Shown: one piece after another, positions 6,995-15,077 of the stretch | Numbering within the stretch: position 1 is the first letter of the stretch | Layout: the number at the start of each line of letters is the position of its first letter | Assembly (NCBI GenBank): GCA_020718105.1 | Contig: DYDA01000011.1 | Coordinates: forward strand, 1 to 61,094 | Direction of reading: 5' to 3' | DNA: 61,094 bases | From: Micavibrio sp. | Lineage (GTDB): Bacteria; Pseudomonadota; Alphaproteobacteria; UBA9219 | The notes under the pieces: generated by a model | Told to the model about the DNA's origin: nothing | The model's input: only the letters and a program-made list of their open reading frames with translations | Database searches by the model: none | Translations under genes and position numbers: made by a program

Positions 6995-8980
6995 CTAACG
7001 AAATGTTTTTTCCACAAAAACATTTTGAAGTGTCAGAAAACACGCGCTTGCCGTGGGGCTTTTGATCTCAAGCGATAAAAACCCACCATCACGATCCACG
7101 GTGAAGGGGAAAAAGAAAAGAGCAGGGCTTGTTGGCGGCGTGACGGTTTGCTCTTTTTGCAAAGAGCCAGAGGGATTCCGTAAGGCTGCGTGTAAGGAAA
7201 GGGGACCACAGGCCACCCCTTTTTCAAGGGTGAGCCCAAGGCGATAGGCGCCAGCAGCCAACGGCTCATCTAAAAACAAACGAGCTAACGGTTTTTGTGG
7301 CGTAAGAACTAACTGAAAAGCGCTAAACGGGGCGGATGCGGGCAGGGGCGCAAACGCCGCGCCTGCTTTTTCCAAAACCCAAAGGTGGGGGGAGGGCGCG
7401 ATGGTGCGGCTTTTTTTAAGGCCCTCATGCAGTGCGGCGGGTGTCCACGGGGCGCGACGCCAGATTGCCACGCTCACGCCGCCGTCCAGCGAAAAGCTTT
7501 TTTCGTCCCTTGTGAAAAAAGAAGCCAAAGCCGGTGGCGGCGGAAAAAGAGAGGCCAGAGCGGCCACGTTTTTTTGTCGCGCAGGGTCAAGGTGAAACTG
7601 CGCGGGCGAGGCGACGACATACACGTTGGCGGCAGCGTAAACATCCAAGGGCGGCTCTTGATCGCCGTCGCTTTCGGGTGCGGGGATAAAGCGATAGGCT
7701 GGTGCGGGCGTGCGCAATACATCCGTGTAAAGCGCCCGCACCAAATCTTGATTAAAAAGAAAGGACGAGCCGCTCACGACGATGGTGTCGCTGTCTTTTG
7801 TTGTGGTCGCCACATACTGCGCCAGCGCCGCCAACTCAGGGAGATCGTGGCGCACCCATGGCAGGCGCGGCGTGCCGAAAACGGCAAAAGAAGGCGGCTC
7901 ACTGGGCAGAATAAAGCGTGGCGCAAGCCAAAAACAAAACGCGGCATTGACGATCATCGCGCCAAGCGAGAGCCCAAAAACAAAGCGCCTGTTTTTCATC
8001 GCAACAAAAAAGCCTGCCAGCCCCACGATAAAAACAACAGGCAGCAGAGCGATTAAATAATGCTGACCTGCTTGCGAGGGGCCAAACCCCCACAGCAAGA
8101 GCCATAGAAAAACGGCAAGCAGCGCAACCAAAGCACCGCGTTTTTCAAGGAGCCTTTTCTTCCACGCCCAAACCCATCCCGCGCCAGCGGCGGCAAGCAA
8201 GATCACCCCCGCATGCGCGGCGACGAACAGGAAAAAGTACGGGGCAGGGCGCCCATAAGACTGATAGAGCCGTGTATAATCGGCGACGAGCATTTCCTGT
8301 AAATAGGCGGGTTCGATCACTGTCAGCGCGGCCAGCGCCGCAAGCCCACGGAGCGCATGGACCTGCCAAAACTTTTTCGTTTTCCATTGAGGCATATCCA
8401 CCAGTCCGCCCGCGGCTAAAACAGCAAGCCCCGCATAGGCATAATGCCGCCTGAAAACAACGGCGAGGCCGATGAGAAGGCCGATAAGAAGGGCTTGTTT
8501 TCCGCCGCCGCCCTTGCCGCACGCCAGCGCCAACGCAACAAGGAGCAGCGCCGCCGCGCCATGATCGGGGTAGCCTTGCAGCAAGGGGTACCACAAAAAA
8601 GGCGTAAGAGAGCAAACCCCCACTGCCAGCCAAAGCGCCGTCCGCCACGATAAGCCGTAAAGCCGTTGAAGCAAAAACCCCGCCGCTAATTGATAGGCCG
8701 CGCCATAGATTAAAAAATTGGTTAGGACAAAAACAAGGCGCGATGCGCCGAAGAGGGAAAAAGAAAGAAGAGAGGGCAGCGTGAAAAGAAGGTTATATTT
8801 TTGCGAAAAACTTTGGGCGAAGTCCGCCCAACCGCCTTGGGTCCACAGTCCTATGGCCATGTTGGCATACATGGCATAATCCCAAAAAGGAACGGCCGTC
8901 TCATGGATCAAATAAAGGAACACAAAAACGGCCTGCGCCAGCAGGAGAAAAGAAAAAGGAAGGGCGGCACGAGAGAACAT
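6995..8980 (-). CDS. Predicted GT-C-type multi-spanning membrane glycosyltransferase
   Basis: The 661-residue protein opens with a hydrophobic segment, then the loop ETAVPFWDYAMYANMA, which places an acidic residue after the first membrane helix as in GT-C (PMT/ArnT-like) transferases. About ten further hydrophobic helices run to about residue 365. A soluble C-terminal domain of about 290 residues follows, with motifs such as VVSGSSFLFNQDLVRALYTD and a final beta-rich part. The sugar donor and acceptor cannot be told. The ATG at 8980 has AAGG eight bases upstream, so it is preferred over the longer frame. It is co-oriented with the downstream hydrolase-like gene. Confidence 0.6.
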   Translation of the reverse strand: MFSRAALPFSFLLLAQAVFVFLYLIHETAVPFWDYAMYANMAIGLWTQGGWADFAQSFSQKYNLLFTLPSLLSFSLFGASRLVFVLTNFLIYGAAYQLAAGFLLQRLYGLSWRTALWLAVGVCSLTPFLWYPLLQGYPDHGAAALLLVALALACGKGGGGKQALLIGLLIGLAVVFRRHYAYAGLAVLAAGGLVDMPQWKTKKFWQVHALRGLAALAALTVIEPAYLQEMLVADYTRLYQSYGRPAPYFFLFVAAHAGVILLAAAGAGWVWAWKKRLLEKRGALVALLAVFLWLLLWGFGPSQAGQHYLIALLPVVFIVGLAGFFVAMKNRRFVFGLSLGAMIVNAAFCFWLAPRFILPSEPPSFAVFGTPRLPWVRHDLPELAALAQYVATTTKDSDTIVVSGSSFLFNQDLVRALYTDVLRTPAPAYRFIPAPESDGDQEPPLDVYAAANVYVVASPAQFHLDPARQKNVAALASLFPPPPALASFFTRDEKSFSLDGGVSVAIWRRAPWTPAALHEGLKKSRTIAPSPHLWVLEKAGAAFAPLPASAPFSAFQLVLTPQKPLARLFLDEPLAAGAYRLGLTLEKGVACGPLSLHAALRNPSGSLQKEQTVTPPTSPALFFFPFTVDRDGGFLSLEIKSPTASACFLTLQNVFVEKTFR

Positions 8981-9045
8981 AAAGATAACCTTACCGAACC
9001 CCTCGCGCCGCAACAAGAGGAAGCGTTGCTGCCGCCCTCAAACTG

Positions 9046-9301
9046 TTCTATACTCAAAACAGTTTAGAAGTTGGCGTTGCTTTATCCGCAAGGGCGCTGG
9101 CGTCCCCTCCCCCTCGCGGGGAGGGATAGGGTGGGGGTGCTGCTTGGCTGAAAGCTATGGGGGGTTAGGAATAAATCCATTCGTTAGCCTCCGTCGCTCT
9201 CCCCCCCTTCTAGCCTCCCCCGCAAGGGGGGAGGAACACAATTGTCCTTGCAAAAACAGCGCGCCAAAAACCAACTTTTGAAGTGAAAAAAGCCTATACT
9301 A
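9046..9301. repeat. MITE-like element, copy A1
   Basis: A non-coding element of about 255 bp with imperfect terminal inverted repeats. The inner TIR part is AGTTTAGAAGTTGG at 9061-9074 on the left and CCAACTTTTGAAGTG at 9271-9285 on the right; CTATACT words lie outside both. Inside are two GC-rich hairpins (CCCCCTCGCGGGG and CCCCCGCAAGGGGG) and the words TTGCTTTATCCGCAAGG and ATTGTCCTTGC. The same parts occur in reverse at 56769-57021, and the left end of a third copy is at 61024-61094. It fills the gap before the DUF6489 gene. Confidence 0.7.
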
Positions 9302-9341
9302 TTTTTCACGCTTCTTTTACGCCAAACGAAAGGCCTCGTCC

Positions 9342-9638
9342 ATGAAAGTCACCGTTAATGTTGAATGCACGCCCGAAGAGGCGCGGTCGTTTTTAGGCCT
9401 GCCCGATGTGCAGCCTATGCAAGCGGCGCTGATGAAAGAAATCGAAGAGCGCATGCGCGACAACATCCGCGCCATGACGCCCGAGGCCGCCGTGCAGACG
9501 TGGCTTCCCGCTGGTATGCAAGGCGCGGAGAATCTGCAAAAAATGTTTTGGGGTCAGGTGCAAAACATGATGTCGGGCGTTGTGAATACGGCGAACACCA
9601 TGGTTTCCGTTAAGGACAAAGATTCCTCAGCGGCATAA
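9342..9638 (+). CDS. DUF6489-family protein
   Basis: A 98-residue protein starting MKVTVNVECTPEEARSFLGLPDVQPMQ, which I recognise as the alphaproteobacterial DUF6489 family. No catalytic motif is seen. It is predicted to be a short N-terminal beta strand followed by amphipathic helices (KEIEERMRDNIRAMTPEAAVQTW and a Met-rich helix near NLQKMFWGQVQNMM). Function is unknown. The ATG has GAAAGG upstream. The stop is 12 bases before the mnmE start, so the two are probably cotranscribed. Confidence 0.8.
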   Translation: MKVTVNVECTPEEARSFLGLPDVQPMQAALMKEIEERMRDNIRAMTPEAAVQTWLPAGMQGAENLQKMFWGQVQNMMSGVVNTANTMVSVKDKDSSAA

Positions 9639-9650
9639 GGGCCTTTGACG

Positions 9651-11099
9651 TTGATAACGAAAACAGCGCCGCTTACCGAAAATGAAACCATCGTCGCGTT
9701 GGCCTCGGCCTCTGGCCGCGCGGGGGTGGCCGTTGTGCGTGTGTCGGGGCCTCGCGCCGCTTCTGTTTTTTCCACGCTTTGTCGTCCGGTCCTTTTGCCC
9801 GCGCCGCGCCGCGCCGCCTTACGCGACATCATCGATCCCACCACGCAAGAGCTGATCGATCATGCGCTTGTTCTGTGGTTTCCTATGCCGCATAGCTTTA
9901 CGGGCGAGGACGTGGTGGAGCTTCATTTGCATGGAGGCCGCGCAATAGTAGAGGCAACGCTGGAGGCGCTTTGCCGACTGGAGGGCTTTGCTGTGGCGGG
10001 GGCTGGCGCGTTTTCCCGCCGCGCCTTTGACAACGGCAAAATGGATTTGACGCAGGCCGAGGGCATTGCCGATTTGGTGGACGCCGAAACGGCGGCGCAG
10101 CGTCGCCAAGCCCTGCGGCAAATGGAGGGCGCTTTGGGGCTGCTTTATTATGGTTGGGCGGAAAGCTTGACCCAAAGCCTAGCCTATATCGAAGCCGAAA
10201 TAGATTTTGCGGAAGAAGATATCCCCGCCGACCTGACCCAAGGCCGCCTTAACCTCCTTTCAGACGTGATCGCGGCGATGGAAGCCCACCTTGCCGATAA
10301 TCATCGTGGGGAGCGACTGCGCGAGGGCCTTACGGTTGCGATTCTTGGCGCGCCGAATGCTGGCAAATCCAGCCTGCTTAACGCGTTGGCGCGGCGCGAG
10401 GCCGCTATCGTCTCCCCCATCGCCGGAACCACGCGCGACGTGATAGAGGTTGCGATAGATATCGGTGGCTATCCTGTTTGTCTGATTGACACGGCGGGCC
10501 TTCGCGAAAGCGCGGATGAAATCGAAAGCGAAGGGGTGCGTCGTGCCCTGTCCCGCGCCCAGCAAGCCGATCTTAAAATCTTGCTTTTCGATGGTAACGA
10601 AGCGCAGCCGTTTGACGCGGCGACGATGGCGCTGGCCGATGGCGACGCGCTTATCGTTGTGAACAAGGCAGATGCGCGGGCGCGTCAGGATGCTTCCCTC
10701 TCCCCTTGCGGGAGAGGAAGCAAAATCTTGGCGTTACAAGGTAACGCCTTAGATTTTGCAGGTGAGGGGTTATGCCAAGAAAAAATTGAGAAGAACTCTT
10801 CCCCCCTCCTTATCTCCACCAAAACAGGCGAGGGGCTGGACGTGCTGCTCGTCAAAATCCAAGAGGCTATCGAAAGCCGTTTTCAGGCCAGCGCCTCTCC
10901 CGCCCTTACGCGCCAGCGCCATCGCCTTGCGGTAGAGGAAAGCCTTTCCCTGCTTCGCCGCGCCGCCGCCGCCTGTGAACCCGAGCTGGTCGCGGAGTCT
11001 TTGCGCCTTGCCGTCCGCGCTCTTGGCCGCATCACGGGGCGCGTGGACGTCGAAGACCTTCTTGATATTATCTTCAGTTCTTTTTGCGTGGGGAAGTAA
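9651..11099 (+). CDS. mnmE: tRNA modification GTPase MnmE
   Basis: With MnmG, this GTPase installs carboxymethylaminomethyl groups on wobble uridine of several tRNAs. The protein has the N-terminal folate-binding domain (TIVALASASGRAGVAVVRVSG), the central helical domain, and a G domain with P-loop GAPNAGKSS near residue 233, IAGTTRD, DTAGLRES and NKAD. It ends in the K+-dependent-family signature FCVGK, whose Cys is the conserved one. No ATG lies near the start. TTG at 9651 or 9645 must be used, and 9651 fits the AAGGG at 9637 better. Between NKAD and the G5 motif STKTG an in-frame palindromic repeat (10693-10775) adds about 28 residues. A relict of this gene's 3' end lies at 26548-26691 next to mnmG. 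Confidence 0.96.
   Translation: MITKTAPLTENETIVALASASGRAGVAVVRVSGPRAASVFSTLCRPVLLPAPRRAALRDIIDPTTQELIDHALVLWFPMPHSFTGEDVVELHLHGGRAIVEATLEALCRLEGFAVAGAGAFSRRAFDNGKMDLTQAEGIADLVDAETAAQRRQALRQMEGALGLLYYGWAESLTQSLAYIEAEIDFAEEDIPADLTQGRLNLLSDVIAAMEAHLADNHRGERLREGLTVAILGAPNAGKSSLLNALARREAAIVSPIAGTTRDVIEVAIDIGGYPVCLIDTAGLRESADEIESEGVRRALSRAQQADLKILLFDGNEAQPFDAATMALADGDALIVVNKADARARQDASLSPCGRGSKILALQGNALDFAGEGLCQEKIEKNSSPLLISTKTGEGLDVLLVKIQEAIESRFQASASPALTRQRHRLAVEESLSLLRRAAAACEPELVAESLRLAVRALGRITGRVDVEDLLDIIFSSFCVGK
10693..10775 (+). repeat. Palindromic element C1 inserted in frame in mnmE
   Basis: A bipartite palindrome: a short CCCCTTGCGGG hairpin, GAAG, then a long hairpin with arms CAAAATCTTGGCGTTAC and GTAACGCCTTAGATTTTG, then GTGAGGGGTTATGCC. 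It encodes the string SLSPCGRGSKILALQGNALD and following residues inside the MnmE G domain. Sister copies are at 46166-46247 and, inverted, at 46261-46342. Confidence 0.85.
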
Positions 11100-11102
11100 G
11101 GC

Positions 11103-12020
11103 ATGACGCTGGCTCTTAAAACTGCAGCGGATTTTGACGCGCCCTTCAACATTCGCGCTGTGGCCAAAGCGATAGATGCTTATGTTGTTCTGTTTGATGT
11201 TCTTCAAAGGCAGGCCGAAAAGGCCGCCATGCAGCCTAGGGATAGAGACGAAATTTTTTCGCTGCTTCATCCTGATGTTGCCTTTGCGCATAGGCGCCTT
11301 CTTCGTTCTCTTTCCCACGATTTTTCCCGCGCTGAGGCAGCGCGACTTCTCGCCCATCCAGAGGTCAGGGCGCGTCGCGCCTTTATGTGGGCGTGGATGA
11401 TGGAGGCAGAGACGGCGATGGAGCGCACGTACAGCAAAACGCTGGATGGGCAACATTTGCACAAAAGCACCTTTTTTGAAGGCTATGTAAAACTGGTTGA
11501 GCAAGAGTTAGCCCAAGCCGGTGTTTCTCAGAAATGGCCAAGGCTTAATGTGGGGGAGCGCCTCGCCTTTATTGGGGCGGGGCCCCTTCCTATAAGCGCT
11601 CTCTTGATGCATCAAAAAACAGGACTACCGGTTGCTTGCTTTGACAGCGACGATAGCGCTGTTGCTTTGGGGCGCGCTTTTATTGATAAATGCGGACACT
11701 CAAAAGCTGTCGCGTATTATCAAATACGAGGCGAGAACATCGATCCCTCCTCTTTTCCTTGCGCTTTTGTTGCCGCGCTTGTTCAAGACAAAGAAAGCAT
11801 CCTTCAACGATGGGGGGAAGGGGGGCGGCGAGACCACGTTCTTGCTGTTCGTGCGGCCGTTGGTCTTGGCTCTTTGCTTGAGAGGCCCCCTTCGGCGCAA
11901 TTAATGGCTCTTTTTGATGCCTCTTTTTCTTGCCCAAGAAAGCCGCTTGCCCCGCCCTTTTTTAGCGCGACGTGGGTCTCGCATGGGCGGGCAGGGGAAA
12001 AAGAGAAGCTTATCTCTTAA
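11103..12020 (+). CDS. Nicotianamine-synthase-like protein
   Basis: A 305-residue protein with an N-terminal helical domain (about 1-130) and a Rossmann-type C-terminal domain whose first glycine loop is LAFIGAGPLPISALLM, followed by VACFDSDDSAVALGRAFI. This resembles plant nicotianamine synthase and bacterial CntL, which transfer an aminobutyrate group from S-adenosylmethionine to make metallophores (nicotianamine, staphylopine type). No opine dehydrogenase or metallophore exporter gene is near, so the product is unknown and the call rests on the motif and domain order. The gene starts three bases after the mnmE stop and is probably translated from the same message. A strong terminator follows. 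Confidence 0.6.
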   Translation: MTLALKTAADFDAPFNIRAVAKAIDAYVVLFDVLQRQAEKAAMQPRDRDEIFSLLHPDVAFAHRRLLRSLSHDFSRAEAARLLAHPEVRARRAFMWAWMMEAETAMERTYSKTLDGQHLHKSTFFEGYVKLVEQELAQAGVSQKWPRLNVGERLAFIGAGPLPISALLMHQKTGLPVACFDSDDSAVALGRAFIDKCGHSKAVAYYQIRGENIDPSSFPCAFVAALVQDKESILQRWGEGGRRDHVLAVRAAVGLGSLLERPPSAQLMALFDASFSCPRKPLAPPFFSATWVSHGRAGEKEKLIS

Positions 12021-12078
12021 GAATGTTGGGCTCCATAGATCCCCCTAAAAAACACAACGAGGGGGCAGGGGGGGCAAC

Positions 12079-12110
12079 AAAAAGGGCGGAGATTTCTCTC
12101 CGCCCTTTTT
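12079..12110. terminator. Bidirectional intrinsic terminator
   Basis: A perfect 14-bp stem (12079-12092 with 12097-12110, GGGCGGAGA core) with a TTTC loop and T-runs on both strands. It lies between the convergent NAS-like and porin genes. Confidence 0.9.
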
Positions 12111-12139
12111 TGGATTTAGCTGTTCGCTAAACGCGGCGC

Positions 12140-13267
12140 TTAGAACGACATCTTTTGCGAGAGCATCAAGACGTGACCTTCGTTATCCGCTGTCGCATCC
12201 TTACGCGCTTGGTCAAAAAAGACCGCGTCCGCTGCCGTCGTCAAGCCGGGGAACCATGTGTAGGTTGCGCCAAGGCCAACCGCGTCAAAAGAGTCAACAT
12301 AATCGCTATCCGCACCAGCAAGGCCGTTGTAGTAGCCCTCGCCGTCCATATAATTCGCGGCCAAGGAAACCTTGTCAAACTCGTACCCAAGGCCAATGGT
12401 CCAAACGTCTTGGTTCAGTTCTTGTCCGGGGGCTGTCCCTTTGTGGCCAGCGTCAACATAGGATCCGCCGAACGTGAAGCCAGCATAAAGAGCCTGCGCG
12501 CCGAGACCCCACGCGGTGTAATCGCGGGAATAGTTGCTGATCGTTTTTGTTCCCTTGCCTTCGCCTATGGCAATCATGGGGGAAACAGCGACGCTAACGG
12601 GATTAAATGTGCCCGTGTATTGAAGCGTTCCTTCAATTTGGTTTTTATAACCCGTCGTGCCGTCATAAAGCGAGGCCACCGTGCCTTGCGCTTCTTCTGG
12701 CGCGAAGCTGACCCCTGCTTGAACCTTTTGCGTCGCGGTGCCGACCTTAGGCGTATAATAAGTCACTTTTGAGCTGTTTTCGGCGGCATTAAGATAGGTT
12801 GGCTGGAATTCAGCCAGTGTTTGGGCATCCGTAAAGTTTGTGTATGTGCCATCGATTTGACCTTCGCCAACGGTTGGCGCCATCACGAACAAATCGCTTG
12901 CGCCGTGTTCATCGCCCAGGATGATTTTACCATAAGCGCTAGAGACCCAGACATAAGCCTGATCCATCGCCACGCCATGCTCGTCTGTGCCGATAAGGGA
13001 CTGTTCATTATCCAACAGAACAAACGCGCCATACGTCACACCGTTTGTCGCTTTGCCCTCTGCCGCAAGCGTTAGCTCAAAGGCGGATAAAAAATCGCTG
13101 CCGCGACGCCCCGTTTCGCCCTCTGCCATAACTTTTTCAGACTCATGAAACAAGGCTGCGCGAAAATCGACATTGCCACCAAGGGTGACCTGAATGGGGG
13201 CTTCGGCGGCCTGTGCCGCGCCAGCAAAAGCGACAAGAGCCGTTGTGGCTAAAAGAAAGTGACGCAT
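12140..13267 (-). CDS. Outer-membrane porin (Gram-negative porin family)
   Basis: The product has 375 residues. It starts with a signal peptide MRHFLLATTALVAFAGAAQA cut before AEAPIQV. Then come the beta-strand pattern typical of alphaproteobacterial 16-strand porins (VTLGGNVDFRAALF, SAYGKIILGDEHGASDLF) and a C-terminal strand ending in SF, the usual outer-membrane insertion signal. It probably forms a trimeric diffusion channel; the solute is unknown. The start is the ATG at 13267 with GGAG upstream. A longer frame to 13384 has no ribosome site and would bury the signal peptide. Confidence 0.88.
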   Translation of the reverse strand: MRHFLLATTALVAFAGAAQAAEAPIQVTLGGNVDFRAALFHESEKVMAEGETGRRGSDFLSAFELTLAAEGKATNGVTYGAFVLLDNEQSLIGTDEHGVAMDQAYVWVSSAYGKIILGDEHGASDLFVMAPTVGEGQIDGTYTNFTDAQTLAEFQPTYLNAAENSSKVTYYTPKVGTATQKVQAGVSFAPEEAQGTVASLYDGTTGYKNQIEGTLQYTGTFNPVSVAVSPMIAIGEGKGTKTISNYSRDYTAWGLGAQALYAGFTFGGSYVDAGHKGTAPGQELNQDVWTIGLGYEFDKVSLAANYMDGEGYYNGLAGADSDYVDSFDAVGLGATYTWFPGLTTAADAVFFDQARKDATADNEGHVLMLSQKMSF

Positions 13268-13464
13268 GAGAGTCTCCGTTATGAAAAAGATAAAGACACC
13301 ATGCACCTTGTCCTTTCTGGCCTCAACCCCCCCTTTGCTTTTTTTGTTTTTTAGAAGAAACCTGTTGCATAGAGCCAACACCAAGGCGACACAAAAGCCC
13401 TTTTTTCAGACGTTGAAACCGTCTTAAAAGACTGTTATGGTGCTGCCCGCAAGCGAGAAGTAAG

Positions 13465-13638
13465 GAGAGTTGGCGACGATTTTGCGGGTGTAGCTCAATG
13501 CCCGCGCCGCGTAGGCGGCGCAAAAGACAAAGAGAGAGTTGGCGACGATTTTGCGGGTGTAGCTCAATGCCCGCGCCGCGTAGGCGGCGCAAAAGACAAA
13601 GAGAGAGTTGGCGACGATTTTGCGGGTGTAGCTCAATG
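13465..13638 (+). repeat. 69-bp tandem repeat carrying truncated tRNA-Gly 5' ends
   Basis: Two full units and a partial third with period 69 (starts 13465, 13534, 13603). Each unit holds a leader (GAGAGTTGGCGACGATTTT), the first 17 bases of tRNA-Gly (GCGGGTGTAGCTCAATG) and, in the first two, a perfect hairpin GCGCCGC-GTAG-GCGGCGC. The third tRNA start continues into the intact gene. Confidence 0.9.
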
Positions 13639-13695
13639 GTAGAGCAGGAGCTTCCCAAGCTTCTTACGAGGGTTCGATTCCCTTCACCCGCTCCA
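13622..13695 (+). tRNA. tRNA-Gly (anticodon CCC)
   Basis: A 74-base cloverleaf with CCA encoded. The acceptor arm is GCGGGTG/CACCCGC, the D-arm TAGCTCAATGGTAGAGC and the anticodon stem GGAGC/GCTTC with loop TTCCCAA, giving anticodon CCC. The T-arm is AGGGTTCGATTCCCT. It closely resembles E. coli glyU. Its 3' end is the apparent integration site of the element at 13679-23231. Confidence 0.95.
13679..13690 (+). other. attL candidate
   Basis: TCCCTTCACCCG at the 3' end of tRNA-Gly, identical to the 12 bases at 23220-23231. Confidence 0.6.
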
Positions 13696-13804
13696 TCTTC
13701 TGATTTCAAAGCATCCCAAATCATCCAATACCTCTTGAATTTCTCTGCAAAAGCTGGGCATTATTGTCCAGTGCCGTCCAAGGATGCCTTTCTACACCCT
13801 GCCC

Positions 13805-13859
13805 AATTGGGGGCATAAGTGGGGGCAGAACCTCTGGGGGCACAGGAAATATGCCCCCA
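13805..13859. promoter_or_regulatory. int: Integrase arm-type sites and a hairpin over the int start
   Basis: AATTGGGGGCAT (13805-13816) and CTGGGGGCACA (13834-13844) recur at 23148-23159 and 23138-23148. In addition TGGGGGCA (13835-13842) and TGCCCCCA (13852-13859) form an 8-bp stem whose loop holds the AGGAAA ribosome site and whose 3' arm ends at the start codon, so folding could limit int translation. Confidence 0.5.
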
Positions 13860-15073
13860 TGCGCCTGACAAACACCGCCTGTAAGAACGCCAAGCCCCGT
13901 GAGAAGGCATATAAGCTCGCTGACGGTGGAGGGCTGTACCTTGAGGTGATGCCAAACGGGAGCAAGTACTGGCGGCTCAAATATCGCTTCGTGAACAAAG
14001 AGAAGCGGCTCGCCTTGGGTGTCTACCCCGAAATCTCGCTGCTTGACGCCCGTGAACGGCGCGAGGCCGCGCGCAAGCTCCTCGCCCAAGGAACCGACCC
14101 CGGCCAAGCCAAGCAGGAAAGAAAACGCCAAACTGCCCTAAACGCCAACAACACCTTTGAGGTTGTCGGTCGTGAATGGCACGAACACCAAAAAGCACGG
14201 TGGTCGCAAGGGCATGCAAAGGACATTTTGCACAGGCTGGAAATGGACGTTTTTCCCGAACTTGGTTCGCGTCCCATCGCTGACCTCGTTGGTTCTGACG
14301 TTCGCACCCTCATCCAGAAGATCGAAAAGCGCGGGGCTCATGAGATGGCGCGTCGTGCCATTCAGTATTGCAGTCAGGTTTTCCGTTACGCCATACTCAC
14401 AGACCGCGCACAGAACAATCCTGCGCTTGCCTTACGCGGCATTTTACAGCCCCATACAGCAGGGCACTACGCAGCAATCGACGCGGACGAACTTCCGGCC
14501 TTCCTCCTGACACTTCAAAACAATGATGCCCGTCTCTTTATACAGACCCGTCTTGCTGTTCGTTTTCTCATGCTCACCTTTGTTCGCACTGGCGAAATGC
14601 TGAAAGCCACGTGGGATGAGTTTGATTTGGATGGCCAGCAATGGGTCGTCCCAACCCCGCACACAAAGATGAAGCGATGCCCCCACATCGTTCCTTTATC
14701 AAAACAGGCCGTTGGTGTCCTGCGTGAGTTGCATAAACTCACAGGCCAGTGGGAGCTTGTTTTTCCCAATCAGGTTCATCCCAAAAAGCACATGAGCGAG
14801 AACACGGTTCTAAGTGCGTTGAAGCGGCTCGGGTACAAGGGGAAAATGACAGGTCACGGCTTCCGCGCCCTTGCCATGTCCACGATCAAAGAAAAGCTCG
14901 GCTATCGCCACGAGGTTGTTGATCGTCAGCTGGATCACATGCAACGCAACAAGATTGACGCTGCCTATGACCGCGCCAAGTTTCTCCCAGAGCGCAAAAT
15001 AATGATGCAGGACTGGGCAGATTATTTGGATCAGGTTGTTGATCGCGCAATCATAGAAACAAAGGGAGAATAA
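13859..15073 (+). CDS. int: P4-type tyrosine recombinase / integrase
   Basis: The 404-residue protein has the N-terminal DUF4102 arm-binding domain (about 1-90, MRLTNTACKNAKP through GVYPEISLLDARE), a SAM-like core-binding domain and the catalytic domain. The catalytic residues are Arg in FVRTGEMLKATW, His and Arg in GHGFRALAMST, His in VDRQLDHMQRN and the nucleophile Tyr in AAYDRAKFLPER. It would integrate and excise the element at the adjacent tRNA-Gly. The ATG at 13859 has AGGAAA nine bases upstream; a longer frame from 13784 has no ribosome site. The downstream gene begins four bases after its stop. Confidence 0.93.
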   Translation: MRLTNTACKNAKPREKAYKLADGGGLYLEVMPNGSKYWRLKYRFVNKEKRLALGVYPEISLLDARERREAARKLLAQGTDPGQAKQERKRQTALNANNTFEVVGREWHEHQKARWSQGHAKDILHRLEMDVFPELGSRPIADLVGSDVRTLIQKIEKRGAHEMARRAIQYCSQVFRYAILTDRAQNNPALALRGILQPHTAGHYAAIDADELPAFLLTLQNNDARLFIQTRLAVRFLMLTFVRTGEMLKATWDEFDLDGQQWVVPTPHTKMKRCPHIVPLSKQAVGVLRELHKLTGQWELVFPNQVHPKKHMSENTVLSALKRLGYKGKMTGHGFRALAMSTIKEKLGYRHEVVDRQLDHMQRNKIDAAYDRAKFLPERKIMMQDWADYLDQVVDRAIIETKGE

Positions 15074-15077
15074 GCGC

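Noticed and set aside
13465-13638. Regularly spaced repeats that might suggest a CRISPR array
   Set aside because: Units are identical over their whole 69 bp with no variable spacers, there are only two and a half, and they contain tRNA sequence. This is a tandem duplication.
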